DNA from: Pseudomonas sp. EpS/L25
GTDB taxonomy: Bacteria > Pseudomonadota > Gammaproteobacteria > Pseudomonadales > Pseudomonadaceae
Direction of reading: 5' to 3'
Length of the DNA: 64,000 bases
Assembly: GCF_001512295.1 (NCBI RefSeq)
Contig: NZ_LNUP01000011.1
Span: forward strand, 1-64,000
The position numbers and the translations under genes are program-made. Shown here piece by piece: positions 1 through 7,994 of the stretch. Under the pieces are notes generated by a model. It was not told the origin of the DNA. It did no database searches and saw only the letters and a program-made list of their open reading frames with translations. Each line of letters opens with the position of its first letter. Within the stretch, counting starts at the first letter, position 1.

Positions 1-1
1 G

Positions 2-133
2 ATGTTCGGCTGGCTGAAGGAGAGTCGCAGGATCGGCACTCGCTACGACAAGCTGGCAAAAAGTTTCGCGGCGATGGTCACGCTCGCTTGCACGCTGCGC
101 TGTCTGCGCCAGTATTTTTCGTACAGAGCCTAG
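2..133 (+). CDS. IS5-family transposase, C-terminal end (partial)
   Basis: The window opens inside a frame that reads FGWLKESRRIGTRYDKL, then a segment ending LRQYFSYRA and a TAG stop. This is the typical C-terminus of IS5-family DDE transposases: the FxxLKxxRRIxTRYDKL helix carrying the last catalytic acidic region, and the conserved LRxYF end. Only about 43 codons are visible, so whether the element is intact cannot be judged. The sequence immediately downstream is AT-rich and unrelated. The element therefore abuts, and probably truncates, the small gene that follows. Confidence 0.8.
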   Translation: MFGWLKESRRIGTRYDKLAKSFAAMVTLACTLRCLRQYFSYRA

Positions 134-390
134 GAGTTCAATTCGATCACGAAAATCATATCAGAAATAGCTTTGAACTTCTGAAAGACATGAGCAACAA
201 CGAACACCAAACAATTAAAACATTTATTAAAGCAAACGACTATACTCTCAATTTCTATTCTTGCGAGGAAATGCTTGAAGCGTACATAACCGACATCAAA
301 AATAGCAATAACATAAATCTAAATGATATAGATATTTTATTTGCTGCGCTCTGTGCGTTTGTAGAATACCACGGTGAGAAATTGAAATGA
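88..390 (+). CDS. Small acidic protein, probable partner of the downstream ATPase, 5'-truncated by the IS
   Basis: The frame is open from 88, but the first 15 or so codons overlap the IS transposase in another frame and are probably not native. The first internal ATG is at 190 and gives 66 residues (MSNNEHQTIKTF...). The C-terminus overlaps the ATPase start by four bases (ATGA at 387-390), which shows translational coupling. No motif is recognised. Size, position and coupling resemble the middle component of ABC three-component (ABC-3C/Lamassu-like) systems, but that is inference from arrangement only. AT-rich codon use matches the ATPase gene and differs from the core genome. The native start may have been removed by the IS. 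Confidence 0.55.
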   Translation: MHAALSAPVFFVQSLGVQFDHENHIRNSFELLKDMSNNEHQTIKTFIKANDYTLNFYSCEEMLEAYITDIKNSNNINLNDIDILFAALCAFVEYHGEKLK

Positions 391-2151
391 GAGCAATACT
401 TAAATTTAATCGGCTATTTGTCAGCTCCGAATCAAATAAAGTTTGCTTCTACTGTGAGTTCTCGCCAGGCGCAAACATAATTAGCGGGCGCAACACTTCG
501 GGAAAGAGCTCACTAATATTAAGCTTGATTTATACCTTTGGCATTAATGATATCAAAGAGAGCCTGGCTGAGATCCTAAGCTACCAGCCAACATTCAGAG
601 TGGACTTTTCTAAGACAACTGAGGACCAAGAAGATAAATACTCTATTATAAGAACACAAAAGTCGATCTACATTAAAGAGCCGACCGGAAAAGTTGTACC
701 TTTTCACGGCATTAATGCCGACAATAGTGCTGAGCACATCGCATTGAAGGAATACGTGCGAGACCTAGTTGGATTCACTCTGCAGCTTGAGCAAAAAGGT
801 GAGCTAAAACCAGCCCCTCTCGAAAGCATGTTCCTGCCATATTATATTTCGCAGTCTGTAGGCTGGGTGTATTTGCGTGAGTCGTTTTCCAATCTTCAAT
901 ACTACAAAGGCTTTAAAGACGACTACCTAAACTACTACTTAGGCGTAAGTAATAGCTTTGATCGCGTTGAGCACAGACAGCTCACACAAAGAAGAGACAA
1001 CCTATCGGCCGATATTAACAATCTCAGGCGGTACGGGAAAAAAGCTGAATTCCAATTTGCCAAACTCGTCGACGAAACGTTCGGGGGCACAGGCAAAGGA
1101 GTACGTAGATGGATATATAAAAATATCAAACTCACTTAATGAAGAAAGAAGAAAGCACATAAACCTCTGCAACAAGCTTTCCTTATTACAAAACCACCAC
1201 AAAATCCTCAAAAAAACCAAAAGCAATATCAAGAAACAAAACTATAACGATGTGGATCGCTGCCCAGCCTGCACACAAGTTCTCACTTATTCCCTAGAAG
1301 GCTTATACAGCCACTATCAAAAATACAACGACACCGTAGAGCTTGAGTCACACATCACAGAGCAATTAACAGATAAAAAATCAGAAATCCATACATCCAG
1401 CAAGAAAATTAATAACATAACTAGTGAAATATATAAAAACTACGGCACCCTAATAAGCAAAGCCATTGATGGAGTTACTTTTGACCAATGGCTGTCGAAC
1501 AAAGCTAACGCTGCGCTATACAGAAAAATGCAAGCCGATATTGAAACGCTTGAGAGTGAACTAAAGAGGATAAAATTTTCCCTTGACTCAATGACCACAG
1601 AACAAGAAACCTTAACAAAGCGAAACAGTAAAGAAGCTGAGTTTAAAAGAATTTTTGTGAAATACATGTCATTACTGGAACTAAAACCGCTAACCGACAG
1701 CAGGTATCTAGATCTTTACAAAATTAGCTCTTTCCCTCGGCAAGGTGTTGAGCTTCACAAGACAATAATGGCTTATCACTTTGCACTGAACTCTTTAATC
1801 GCGAACTCAAAATCGGCCCACAGATTACCATTTTTGCTAGATGCGATCCTCAAAGAGGACATTGACGAAACCAACCTCAACATCATCCTATCATTCATCG
1901 GCAAGAGTCTACCTTCGGATACGCAGGCTTTCATTTCTGTATCTGAGCACATCAAGGAAGAAACTTGTCCTGATGAAACTTCAAATCCCATGGAAAGAAT
2001 TAAAGCTGGCGAAATCAAAGAAATTTATTTCCCTGAAAACTCTAAGCTTATCTACATTGGAGAGGGAAAATTAGAACGCAGCTTCCTTTCTCAGCCTCTC
2101 GACAAGCACCAAGAGATTCATATAGATACCGTTAACATAATGGCAGTTTAA
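387..2151 (+). pseudogene. SMC/RecN-like P-loop ATPase with Zn-hook-type CxxC, frameshifted
   Basis: The N-terminal half, in the frame starting at 387, has a Walker A (SGRNTSGKSSLI, near residue 32) and continues to about 1080. The frame then closes at 1139, but the +1 frame carries on without a break to 2151. That half has a coiled-coil-like stretch, CPACTQVL (one CxxC, as in the Rad50 zinc hook) and a late hydrophobic LPFLLDAILKEDID stretch that looks like Walker B/D-loop. The switch lies at the G run at 1083-1087. Losing one G would give a continuous protein of about 587 residues. The architecture fits the ATPase of ABC-3C/Lamassu-type defence or other overcoming-lysogenization-defect-like ATPases, but no close family is assigned. 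It could be a real pseudogene or a base-calling error in the G run. Confidence 0.7.
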
Positions 2152-2389
2152 GTTTCCCATGTAAAACTGCCTAATTGGTGAAGAGAAATTTACTGTGAGA
2201 GCACGCATCTAGCTGCTGAGTCATGAATAACAGCCTGACTACCGTTTATCGGAAAAAAGCAGTGCGTTGGCAGTACAGTATACAGATTTTACTAAATTAC
2301 GCTTAGAACACCCTACAGTGCTATTTTCAGCTAACTATACATACCCTAGGCTACAAATGGTTTCGCTGGGCTTGCAACGTTTCTAGTTA
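2152..2389. other. AT-rich non-coding end of the island
   Basis: Between the ATPase stop and the tRNA fragment I see no plausible gene, promoter or terminator. Base composition stays like that of the ATPase gene, so this stretch belongs to the integrated island, not the core chromosome. Confidence 0.5.
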
Positions 2390-2434
2390 ACTCAGAATCC
2401 TTTGGGTCCACGGTTCGAGTCCGTGTAGGCCCAC
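2390..2434 (+). other. Attachment-site scar: 3' fragment of elongator tRNA-Met
   Basis: The sequence from ACTCAGAATCC onward gives the end of an anticodon arm, a variable region and a perfect T arm (CACGG, loop TTCGAGT, CCGTG), then the acceptor strand TAGGCCCA. It matches from memory the 3' half of Pseudomonas elongator tRNA-Met (CAT). No 5' half precedes it, and the terminal triplet is CTA, not CCA. Such 3' fragments are left at the distal end when an integrase inserts at the end of a tRNA gene. It coincides with the sharp switch from AT-rich to GC-rich DNA. Confidence 0.75.
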
Positions 2435-2444
2435 TAGCTTCAAG

Positions 2445-2468
2445 AGCCGCGCGTTGCGCGGCTTTTTT
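2445..2468 (+). terminator. Rho-independent terminator behind the tRNA fragment
   Basis: The stem AGCCGCGC / GCGCGGCT with a GTT loop is followed by a T run. It is probably the original terminator of the tRNA-Met transcript, kept on the chromosome side of the attachment site. Confidence 0.75.
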
Positions 2469-2517
2469 GTGCCTGGGTTTTGGGCTTTTGCCCTGTCTTT
2501 TCCGACTCCTTACTGCT

Positions 2518-3705
2518 TTAGCCGAACGTCTGCACGAAGGGCGCGGCGCTGTGCCGGATGGCAGCGAAGACCTGTGGCGCCTGGCTGCAAAGCTCAGTCG
2601 AACACTGCAGAACTCGCTCCAGCGCTTCCAGCTGGGCGCGGATCACCTCGACCGGTCGTTCAACGTCACAGACATGAGCGAAATCCAGCAAACCCTGACG
2701 TGAGGCGAACAAAGACTTGTTACCCATCAGCTCCAACGCCAGCACATCCTCAGGAATGTAGGCAGTGGTGTTGACGATGTCATAGGCGGGCGCCAGCCGG
2801 GCATCACGCTGGGCAGGATCGGCGTAGAGCAATCCGAAGTTCTTCAGATGAGCATCGCCATTACCGAGGATGCAGCTCAGGCTCACCATGGCGAAGAGTT
2901 GGGCCAACGAGGGGCGGACGTGTTCGGGTGCGCAAAACAGGCGAATGGCCTTGGCGATGGCCGAGTAGCTCTTGCTGTATTTCTGCTCTGCCGCCAAGCC
3001 CATCAGCGCGGCCATGTCTTCGAAGCCGATAGGTTCGAGATGTTCGTCGCGGTCGAAACGGCGCATGACGAAGAGCTTGGCATTGCTGGAAAGATGGAAT
3101 TCGGGCACCGGAATGCCCGCTTCCCGCGCCACGGACATGCAGAGGTATTCGTTGATCGCCAGGCCCGGAAACTCGTCGCGGCCACTCTTGATGATCAACT
3201 CGGCGGTTCTCGACGTGAAGCGGGCATCCTCCCGCTCAGGTACCAAGACCTTGGGCTGCACGCCGGAGATACCGGCGCGCAGGATGTAGCGATCCACCAA
3301 TTCGACGAACAGGTCTTCCGTGCCATCCCAGGCGAGGATCTCGCTAAGCCGTTCGCCTGGAAAGCGCTGGCGCTCCAGCAAGGCATCGATCTCGGGAGAA
3401 GCGACCGTCACGCGGCCGATGGGCGAGCTACTGCCGGTGAGCGCCAGCAGGGCCATGGGATCGAGAGGGACCAACTTGGCCAGCCGGTTACGTAGCTGCT
3501 CAAGTACGTAACCTTCCGGTAAATTCATCTGGAAGATCGGATGCAGCTCGCGGCGGCGATAGTCATCCAGGCGCACCGGCATCAGCAAACTGACGGCGGC
3601 CTGCGCAGAGGCTTCATCTTGGTAACGGAATAGGTAATCGCCATCCTGAGATACGAGCGCTCCGCTCTCGCCTGACGGGGTTGCGACGCGCAGCCGGGTC
3701 TTCAT
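2518..3705 (-). CDS. hipA: HipA-family serine/threonine kinase toxin
   Basis: A 395-residue protein with the HipA layout: an N-terminal subdomain (FRYQDEASAQAAVSLLMPVR, near residues 25-45), the SGVQPKVLV segment before the kinase core, FVMRRFDRD, the catalytic loop NGDAHLKNFGLL and the metal-binding DIVNT motif. HipA kinases phosphorylate translation factors such as glutamyl-tRNA synthetase and slow growth. The ATG at 3705 overlaps the antitoxin stop by one base (TGATG), so I reject the longer upstream frame starting at 3771. All key kinase motifs are present, so the toxin looks intact. It lies directly beside the tRNA-Met attachment scar, which fits an island or addiction cargo. Confidence 0.93.
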   Translation of the reverse strand: MKTRLRVATPSGESGALVSQDGDYLFRYQDEASAQAAVSLLMPVRLDDYRRRELHPIFQMNLPEGYVLEQLRNRLAKLVPLDPMALLALTGSSSPIGRVTVASPEIDALLERQRFPGERLSEILAWDGTEDLFVELVDRYILRAGISGVQPKVLVPEREDARFTSRTAELIIKSGRDEFPGLAINEYLCMSVAREAGIPVPEFHLSSNAKLFVMRRFDRDEHLEPIGFEDMAALMGLAAEQKYSKSYSAIAKAIRLFCAPEHVRPSLAQLFAMVSLSCILGNGDAHLKNFGLLYADPAQRDARLAPAYDIVNTTAYIPEDVLALELMGNKSLFASRQGLLDFAHVCDVERPVEVIRAQLEALERVLQCSTELCSQAPQVFAAIRHSAAPFVQTFG

Positions 3706-3965
3706 CAGTCGAACACCCCTTGGATCTCGTCCAATGTCGGCAAGGCGGCGGGGACTACCGCCAGCTCGCAATCCAAGGCTGCGAGCGCACGCGCATAGGC
3801 GGCCATACCGACACGAGGGTCTCCCCGCTCCACGGCGATGATTTTCTGGCGGGTAAGCCCTGCCAGTTCGGCGAGGTTTGCCTGGGTCAAGCCTCGATTA
3901 AGGCGACGCTGGCGGAGTTGGCTGCCGAGGCGTTGGCCGATCAGCTCGCTGTCCATGTTCTGCAT
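3705..3965 (-). CDS. hipB: HipB-like antitoxin, XRE-type DNA-binding protein
   Basis: An 86-residue protein with one Cro/C1-type helix-turn-helix (LRQRRLNRGLTQANLAELAG). It is encoded just upstream of hipA with a one-base overlap, the usual antitoxin-first order. HipB proteins neutralise HipA and repress the operon by binding inverted repeats. I chose the ATG at 3965; an ATG at 3956 and a TTG at 3974 are alternatives, and none has a strong ribosome-binding site. A large dyad overlaps the 5' end, consistent with autoregulation. Confidence 0.88.
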   Translation of the reverse strand: MQNMDSELIGQRLGSQLRQRRLNRGLTQANLAELAGLTRQKIIAVERGDPRVGMAAYARALAALDCELAVVPAALPTLDEIQGVFD

Positions 3966-3994
3966 ACGTAACAAAGTCGATGACTTGTAACGTA
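3965..3994 (-). promoter_or_regulatory. Candidate HipB operator dyad
   Basis: The arms TACGTAACAAAGTC and GACTTGTAACGTA flank GAT and pair with one mismatch and one bulged base. The dyad sits at the start of hipB, where an autoregulating HipB would bind. The assignment is inference from symmetry and position. Confidence 0.6.
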
Positions 3995-4093
3995 TACGAA
4001 ACCCGAAAGCCTGGTAAAGCTAATTCTATCGCTCGTAGCAGGCTCTTCTCTTCGAGGGCCGCCTGACGGTCGCTATCTGCAATACCTTGATGG

Positions 4094-4675
4094 CTAGACA
4101 TGCAAAAGCGCCAATACCCCAACCACCACCCCTGCCCCCGCCACCCCATACACAGCCACCTGCAACCACCGCCGCCGCGTCAGCAAGGTGATGGCGGCCA
4201 GGGAGATGGCGACCTGCATCAGCATGGTGGCTTGGGCCCAGCGGTGGTGGCGGTGGAGTTGGGTTTCGCTCAGGGATTCGTTGGCTTGTACCTTCACTTC
4301 CAGGGCTTCGGCCTTGGTGCGGATCTCGGCCTTTTGCTGGGCGTAGCGTTGGCTGTCCTGGGTGAAGCGTTGGGCGGTAGCGGGATCGCTGGCGAGGGCG
4401 GCGCCTAGGTCGGCGAGATTCTGTTTTTCGCCCTTGGCCTGGTAGTAGCCCCACTGGTTGGCGGATTCGGTCTTGGCGATGGCTTCTTCGTTCTTGTAGT
4501 AGAGCGCCAGGCTCTCGGCGTTGCCGCCCTGGTAGGCGCAGAGGGCGCCTAGCGTCGCCAGGATGGCGGTGGTGACGGCGATGCGGCCGGTGAGGCTGTC
4601 GCGGCGATGAGCGCCGTGGGCGGCGTGCTCCACTTCGTGGTCGTGGGGGCCATGGACTTCGTATTCGCTGGACAA
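4094..4675 (-). CDS. DUF4337-type membrane protein
   Basis: This 193-residue protein has a His-rich cytoplasmic N-terminus (EVHGPHDHEVEHAAHGAH). A hydrophobic segment follows near residues 30-50 (TAILATLGALCAYQ), then a charged, probably coiled middle. Two hydrophobic segments lie at the C-terminus (ATMLMQVAISLAAITLL and VAVYGVAGAGVVVGVLALL). The ESLALYYKNEEAIAKTESANQWGYYQAK region is characteristic of DUF4337 proteins, whose function is unknown. It reads leftwards on its own between hipBA and an acyltransferase gene. The His cluster might bind metal, but nothing shows this directly. Confidence 0.75.
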   Translation of the reverse strand: MSSEYEVHGPHDHEVEHAAHGAHRRDSLTGRIAVTTAILATLGALCAYQGGNAESLALYYKNEEAIAKTESANQWGYYQAKGEKQNLADLGAALASDPATAQRFTQDSQRYAQQKAEIRTKAEALEVKVQANESLSETQLHRHHRWAQATMLMQVAISLAAITLLTRRRWLQVAVYGVAGAGVVVGVLALLHV

Positions 4676-4733
4676 GGCTCAGCTCCGCTGCGGATTCCTG
4701 CGGCGAGGCTAGCCGGGCTGGCTTAAGGCCTTC

Positions 4734-5993
4734 TTAAGAGTTGGGCAGGCGCGCCTGTAGCCAGCGGCGTAGCGGACCGGCCACCCAGCGCTGCATGGCC
4801 AAGCCGAGCAGGACGATGAGTACCAGGTGCAGCGGCAGCATCCAGCCGGGAATGGGGATGGGCAGTGCCAGGGCCTCGCCGACGTCTTCGGCCAGGTCTT
4901 CGAGGCTGTCGCCGGCCAGGTGCATCCAGCCCAGCAGGGTGCGGGTCCAGGGTTCGAGCACGGCGATCAGCGGGGTATGGACGGCGAAGATGCACAGCGA
5001 GGCCTCGCCGAGGCGCTGGGCCAGGCGGCGCACACCGGCGCGGCCGGGCTCGCCGAAGGTGGCGCAGGCCAGCAGTACCGCGGCCTGGAAGGGCGTCAGC
5101 AAGCCGTTGTGGACCAGGTAGAACCAGCGACGGCCATCGCCCTCCAGCAGCAGGGCGCCGAGCCACAGGCCGGTGAGGCCGAATAGCAGCAGGGGTACGC
5201 GCAGGCGCTGGGTCGTCTCGGCCACCCAGGGCTCCTGCATGGCGCGATAGAGCAGGATGCCGAGCAGGAATTCCGGCAGGCGGATCAGCGGATTGCGGTG
5301 GATGACGCCCACGGTGACGGTGTCGAAGGCCTGGGCCCAGGTGGCCAGCAGCGGACCGAGCAGATAGAGCCCCCAGAGCGTGGCGGCCGCCAAGGCCCAG
5401 CGACGCAGGCGCATCAGTCGCGGGCCGAGCAATGGGAACAGCAGGTAGAAGAACAGCAGAGCCGAGATCGACCAGGCGGCGCCGTTGAGCCAGAGGAAGC
5501 GCGGCTCCCAGGACTGCAGCAGGAGCAGTTGCAAGAGCACATGGGTAGTGGCGGCCAGCCAGGACAGCGGCAGCATCTCCTCCAGCTCGTTGCCCTCCTC
5601 CAGGTGCAGGTAGGGGTGCTGGTTGTAGTAGACCGGCACCCCGTGCTCCAGCCAGGAATCCTGGGACAGCCAATAGGCCAGCCCCAGCGCGACCAGCAGG
5701 GTGAGCAGATGGATCGGATAGAGATTGCACAGGCGGCGCAGCACGAAGCCGCGGGAGCTGCCCTTGAGTGCGCCCTGGCGATCCAGACTGACGTGGGCCA
5801 GCAGGAAGCCGGAGAGCAGGAAGAAGGTGCTGGTGGCGAAGAAGCCCATGCCGGCCAGGCGGCGGAAGGCATCCGGTAGATCGCTGTAGAGCCCACCCAG
5901 GTGGTAGACGACCATATACAGCGCCATGAGGAATCTCAGCCATTCCAGGCCGTAGTAACGGACAGTAGGGCGCAGGGCGGCGGGAATCGTCAT
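4734..5993 (-). CDS. Acyltransferase-3 family integral membrane acyltransferase
   Basis: A 419-residue polytopic protein that starts with the family signature GLEWLRFLMALYMVVYHLGG, containing the conserved His. It continues with FATSTFFLLSGFLLAHV and about ten hydrophobic segments. Acyltransferase-3 proteins move acyl groups (acetyl, succinyl) to sugars of lipopolysaccharide, exopolysaccharide or glucans in the inner membrane. No glycan-synthesis genes flank it, so the acceptor is unknown. A GC-rich overlapping frame of similar length starting at 6099 is a shadow. Confidence 0.85.
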   Translation of the reverse strand: MTIPAALRPTVRYYGLEWLRFLMALYMVVYHLGGLYSDLPDAFRRLAGMGFFATSTFFLLSGFLLAHVSLDRQGALKGSSRGFVLRRLCNLYPIHLLTLLVALGLAYWLSQDSWLEHGVPVYYNQHPYLHLEEGNELEEMLPLSWLAATTHVLLQLLLLQSWEPRFLWLNGAAWSISALLFFYLLFPLLGPRLMRLRRWALAAATLWGLYLLGPLLATWAQAFDTVTVGVIHRNPLIRLPEFLLGILLYRAMQEPWVAETTQRLRVPLLLFGLTGLWLGALLLEGDGRRWFYLVHNGLLTPFQAAVLLACATFGEPGRAGVRRLAQRLGEASLCIFAVHTPLIAVLEPWTRTLLGWMHLAGDSLEDLAEDVGEALALPIPIPGWMLPLHLVLIVLLGLAMQRWVAGPLRRWLQARLPNS

Positions 5994-6127
5994 GGCGGGC
6001 AGTACGGCGGTAAAGCCTGATTATAAGCCGCCCAGGCGCCGAACCTGGCACAGGAGATGACAAAACCATGACAATCGGTGTCCCGACGTTACCGGACACC
6101 GATCAGGACGCGGTTTCGTCCTTCCCG

Positions 6128-7015
6128 CTAACCAGCGAAAGCCGGCTCCGCCAGACCCTGTATCCCAGGGTCGAGGGCGAACAGACCGCCCGCCAGTGGC
6201 TGGTCGCTGAGGTCACCACTTGGGCGGATGGAGGTGACGAACAGGGTGTCCAGGTTGCGCCCGCCGAAGGCGCACATGGCGGGCTTCTTGACCGGCACGG
6301 CCAGGGAGCGATCCAGGCGGCCATCCGGGGTGAAGCGATGGATAAGGCCGGCGTCGTTGCCACAGATCCAGTAGCAGCCGTCGACGTCCACCGCCGCGCC
6401 ATCGGGCCGGCCGGGATGGGCATTCATGTCGACGAACAGTCGCCGGTTGCTGGGCGTGCCCGAATCGGGGTCGTAGTCGAAGGCCCAGATCAGCTGGCGG
6501 CTGGGATGGGAGTCGGACAGGTAGAGGGTGCGGCCGTCGGGACTCAGAGCCACGCCATTGGGGACGATGAGGTCGTCCAGCAACAGCCGGGCGCCCTCGC
6601 CTGCCGAATGGCTGTAGAGACGGCCAGCCGCAATACCCCGGGCCATGTCCTGCACCATGGTGCCCACCAGGAAGCGGCCCTGGCGGTCGCAGCGACCGTC
6701 GTTGCATCGCATCGCCGACTGGGCATGGTCGAGGGTGACCAGCCGTTCGCCACTCAGCTCGCCGGAGGCTTCGGGCTGCAGGGCGAACAGGCCGCTTTCC
6801 AGGCCAGCGAGCCAGCCACCGCCGACGCGGGCAGCGATGCAGGCGAGCATTTCCGGCGCGCTCCAGCTGTCCAGGGCACCGGCCGGGGTCCAGCGGTGCA
6901 GGCGCTTGGCGGGGATGTCGACCCAGTAGAGCGCCTGTTCGGCGACCTGCCAGACCGGGCACTCGCCGGTGGCGTTGCGGGCATCGACGAGCAGTTCGGC
7001 AGTCATTGCAGGCAT
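6128..7015 (-). CDS. SMP-30/gluconolactonase-family lactonase of the uronate operon
   Basis: A 295-residue six-bladed propeller protein of the SMP-30 family. Visible signatures include GECPVW near the N-terminus (first metal ligand), RCNDGRCDRQGRFLVGTM, PNGVALSPDGRTLYLSDS and RPDGAAVDVDGCYWI. Family members hydrolyse sugar lactones with a divalent metal. The gene starts one base after the udh stop, so the natural substrate is most likely the aldarolactone made by uronate dehydrogenase (glucaro- or galactarolactone). I start at the ATG at 7015 instead of the in-frame GTG-like start at 7078, which lies inside udh. Confidence 0.88.
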   Translation of the reverse strand: MPAMTAELLVDARNATGECPVWQVAEQALYWVDIPAKRLHRWTPAGALDSWSAPEMLACIAARVGGGWLAGLESGLFALQPEASGELSGERLVTLDHAQSAMRCNDGRCDRQGRFLVGTMVQDMARGIAAGRLYSHSAGEGARLLLDDLIVPNGVALSPDGRTLYLSDSHPSRQLIWAFDYDPDSGTPSNRRLFVDMNAHPGRPDGAAVDVDGCYWICGNDAGLIHRFTPDGRLDRSLAVPVKKPAMCAFGGRNLDTLFVTSIRPSGDLSDQPLAGGLFALDPGIQGLAEPAFAG

Positions 7016-7016
7016 C

Positions 7017-7835
7017 TCAGTCGTCGAAGGGGCCGGTGGCGACGAAGGCACCGCCCTGGTACACCCGCGACGGATCATCCGCCGCCGGCAGGGGCTGGGC
7101 CTCGACCTTGGCGCGGAATTGTTCGGAGCTGTCCTTGGGCTGGAAGCCCAGGTGCGCGGCCAGGCGGTTGTCCCACCAGCTGTCGCGGTTGTTGGAGGCG
7201 CCGTAGACGATGGTGTGGCCGACGTCGGGGGTGGTCAGGCTGCGCAGGATGAGGTCGGTGAGGTCTGCGTAGCTCAGCCAGGTGGCGAGCATGCGGCGGT
7301 TCTGCGCCTCGGGAAAGGAGGAGCCGATGCGGATGCTCACCGTTTCGATGCCATGGCGGTCGAAATAGAAGCTGGCCAGGTCTTCGCCGAAGGCCTTGGA
7401 CAGGCCGTAGTAGCTGTCCGGGCGCTGGGGCACGCTGGCGTCGATGCGCTGGTCCTGCCGGTAAAAGCCGATGACGTGGTTGGAGCTGGCGAAGACGATG
7501 CGCTTCACGCCATGGCGGCGCGCGGCCTCATAGAGGTTGAAGGTGCCGCGGATGTTGGCTTCGAGAATGGGCTCGAAGGCGTGCTCGGTGGAGATGCCAC
7601 CGAAATGCAGGATGGCATCGACGCCTTCCACCAGGGCATGGACGCCGGCCTTGTCCGCCAGGTCGCAGGTGACCACCTCTTCCGCCGCATCTTGAGCGGG
7701 TTCCATCGGGGCGATGTCGGACAGGCGCAGGATCTCGGCGTGGGGCTTGAGCCGCTGGCGCAGCTCCTTGCCCAGACCGCCAGCGGCACCGGTCAGCAGC
7801 AGACGATGGAAGGGTGACGACTGGACTTCGGACAT
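7017..7835 (-). CDS. udh: Uronate dehydrogenase
   Basis: A 272-residue short-chain dehydrogenase/reductase with the NAD-binding glycine motif TGAAGGLG near residue 15 and the catalytic YYGLSK (Tyr-x-x-x-Lys) after FASSNHVIGFYR. The end KVEAQPLPAADDPSRVYQGGAF is typical of Pseudomonas Udh (EC 1.1.1.203). It oxidises D-galacturonate or D-glucuronate to the aldarolactone with NAD+. The adjacent lactonase completes conversion to the aldarate. No further aldarate genes lie in the window. A 7-bp-arm palindrome lies 30-55 bases upstream. Confidence 0.92.
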   Translation of the reverse strand: MSEVQSSPFHRLLLTGAAGGLGKELRQRLKPHAEILRLSDIAPMEPAQDAAEEVVTCDLADKAGVHALVEGVDAILHFGGISTEHAFEPILEANIRGTFNLYEAARRHGVKRIVFASSNHVIGFYRQDQRIDASVPQRPDSYYGLSKAFGEDLASFYFDRHGIETVSIRIGSSFPEAQNRRMLATWLSYADLTDLILRSLTTPDVGHTIVYGASNNRDSWWDNRLAAHLGFQPKDSSEQFRAKVEAQPLPAADDPSRVYQGGAFVATGPFDD

Positions 7836-7865
7836 GACGGGCGCCTTCTTATGGAGTTATCTGGC

Positions 7866-7889
7866 AAGAGGTACGACATCCCACCTCTT
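7866..7889. promoter_or_regulatory. Palindrome upstream of udh, possible operator
   Basis: The arms AAGAGGT and ACCTCTT are perfect inverted repeats separated by ten bases, in the non-coding gap upstream of udh. The position suits a regulator site for uronate induction. The T run after the right arm would also allow weak termination in the rightward direction, but no gene is transcribed that way here. Confidence 0.3.
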
Positions 7890-7994
7890 TTCTGGATTCT
7901 CGCGGCTGCCCGGTATCCTGTCAATGCCGCCCAACGCTCGGCCGAGGCAGTCAAGCCACGCTCGGCCCCAGGCGAGTATTACGTCACCCCAGAC

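Noticed and set aside
2390-2434. Functional tRNA gene
   Set aside because: No D arm or 5' acceptor strand precedes it, and the 3' end is CTA.
4723-6099. Long overlapping minus-strand ORF of 458 codons
   Set aside because: Composition is Arg/Pro/Ala-rich shadow of the acyltransferase gene, which has clear family motifs.
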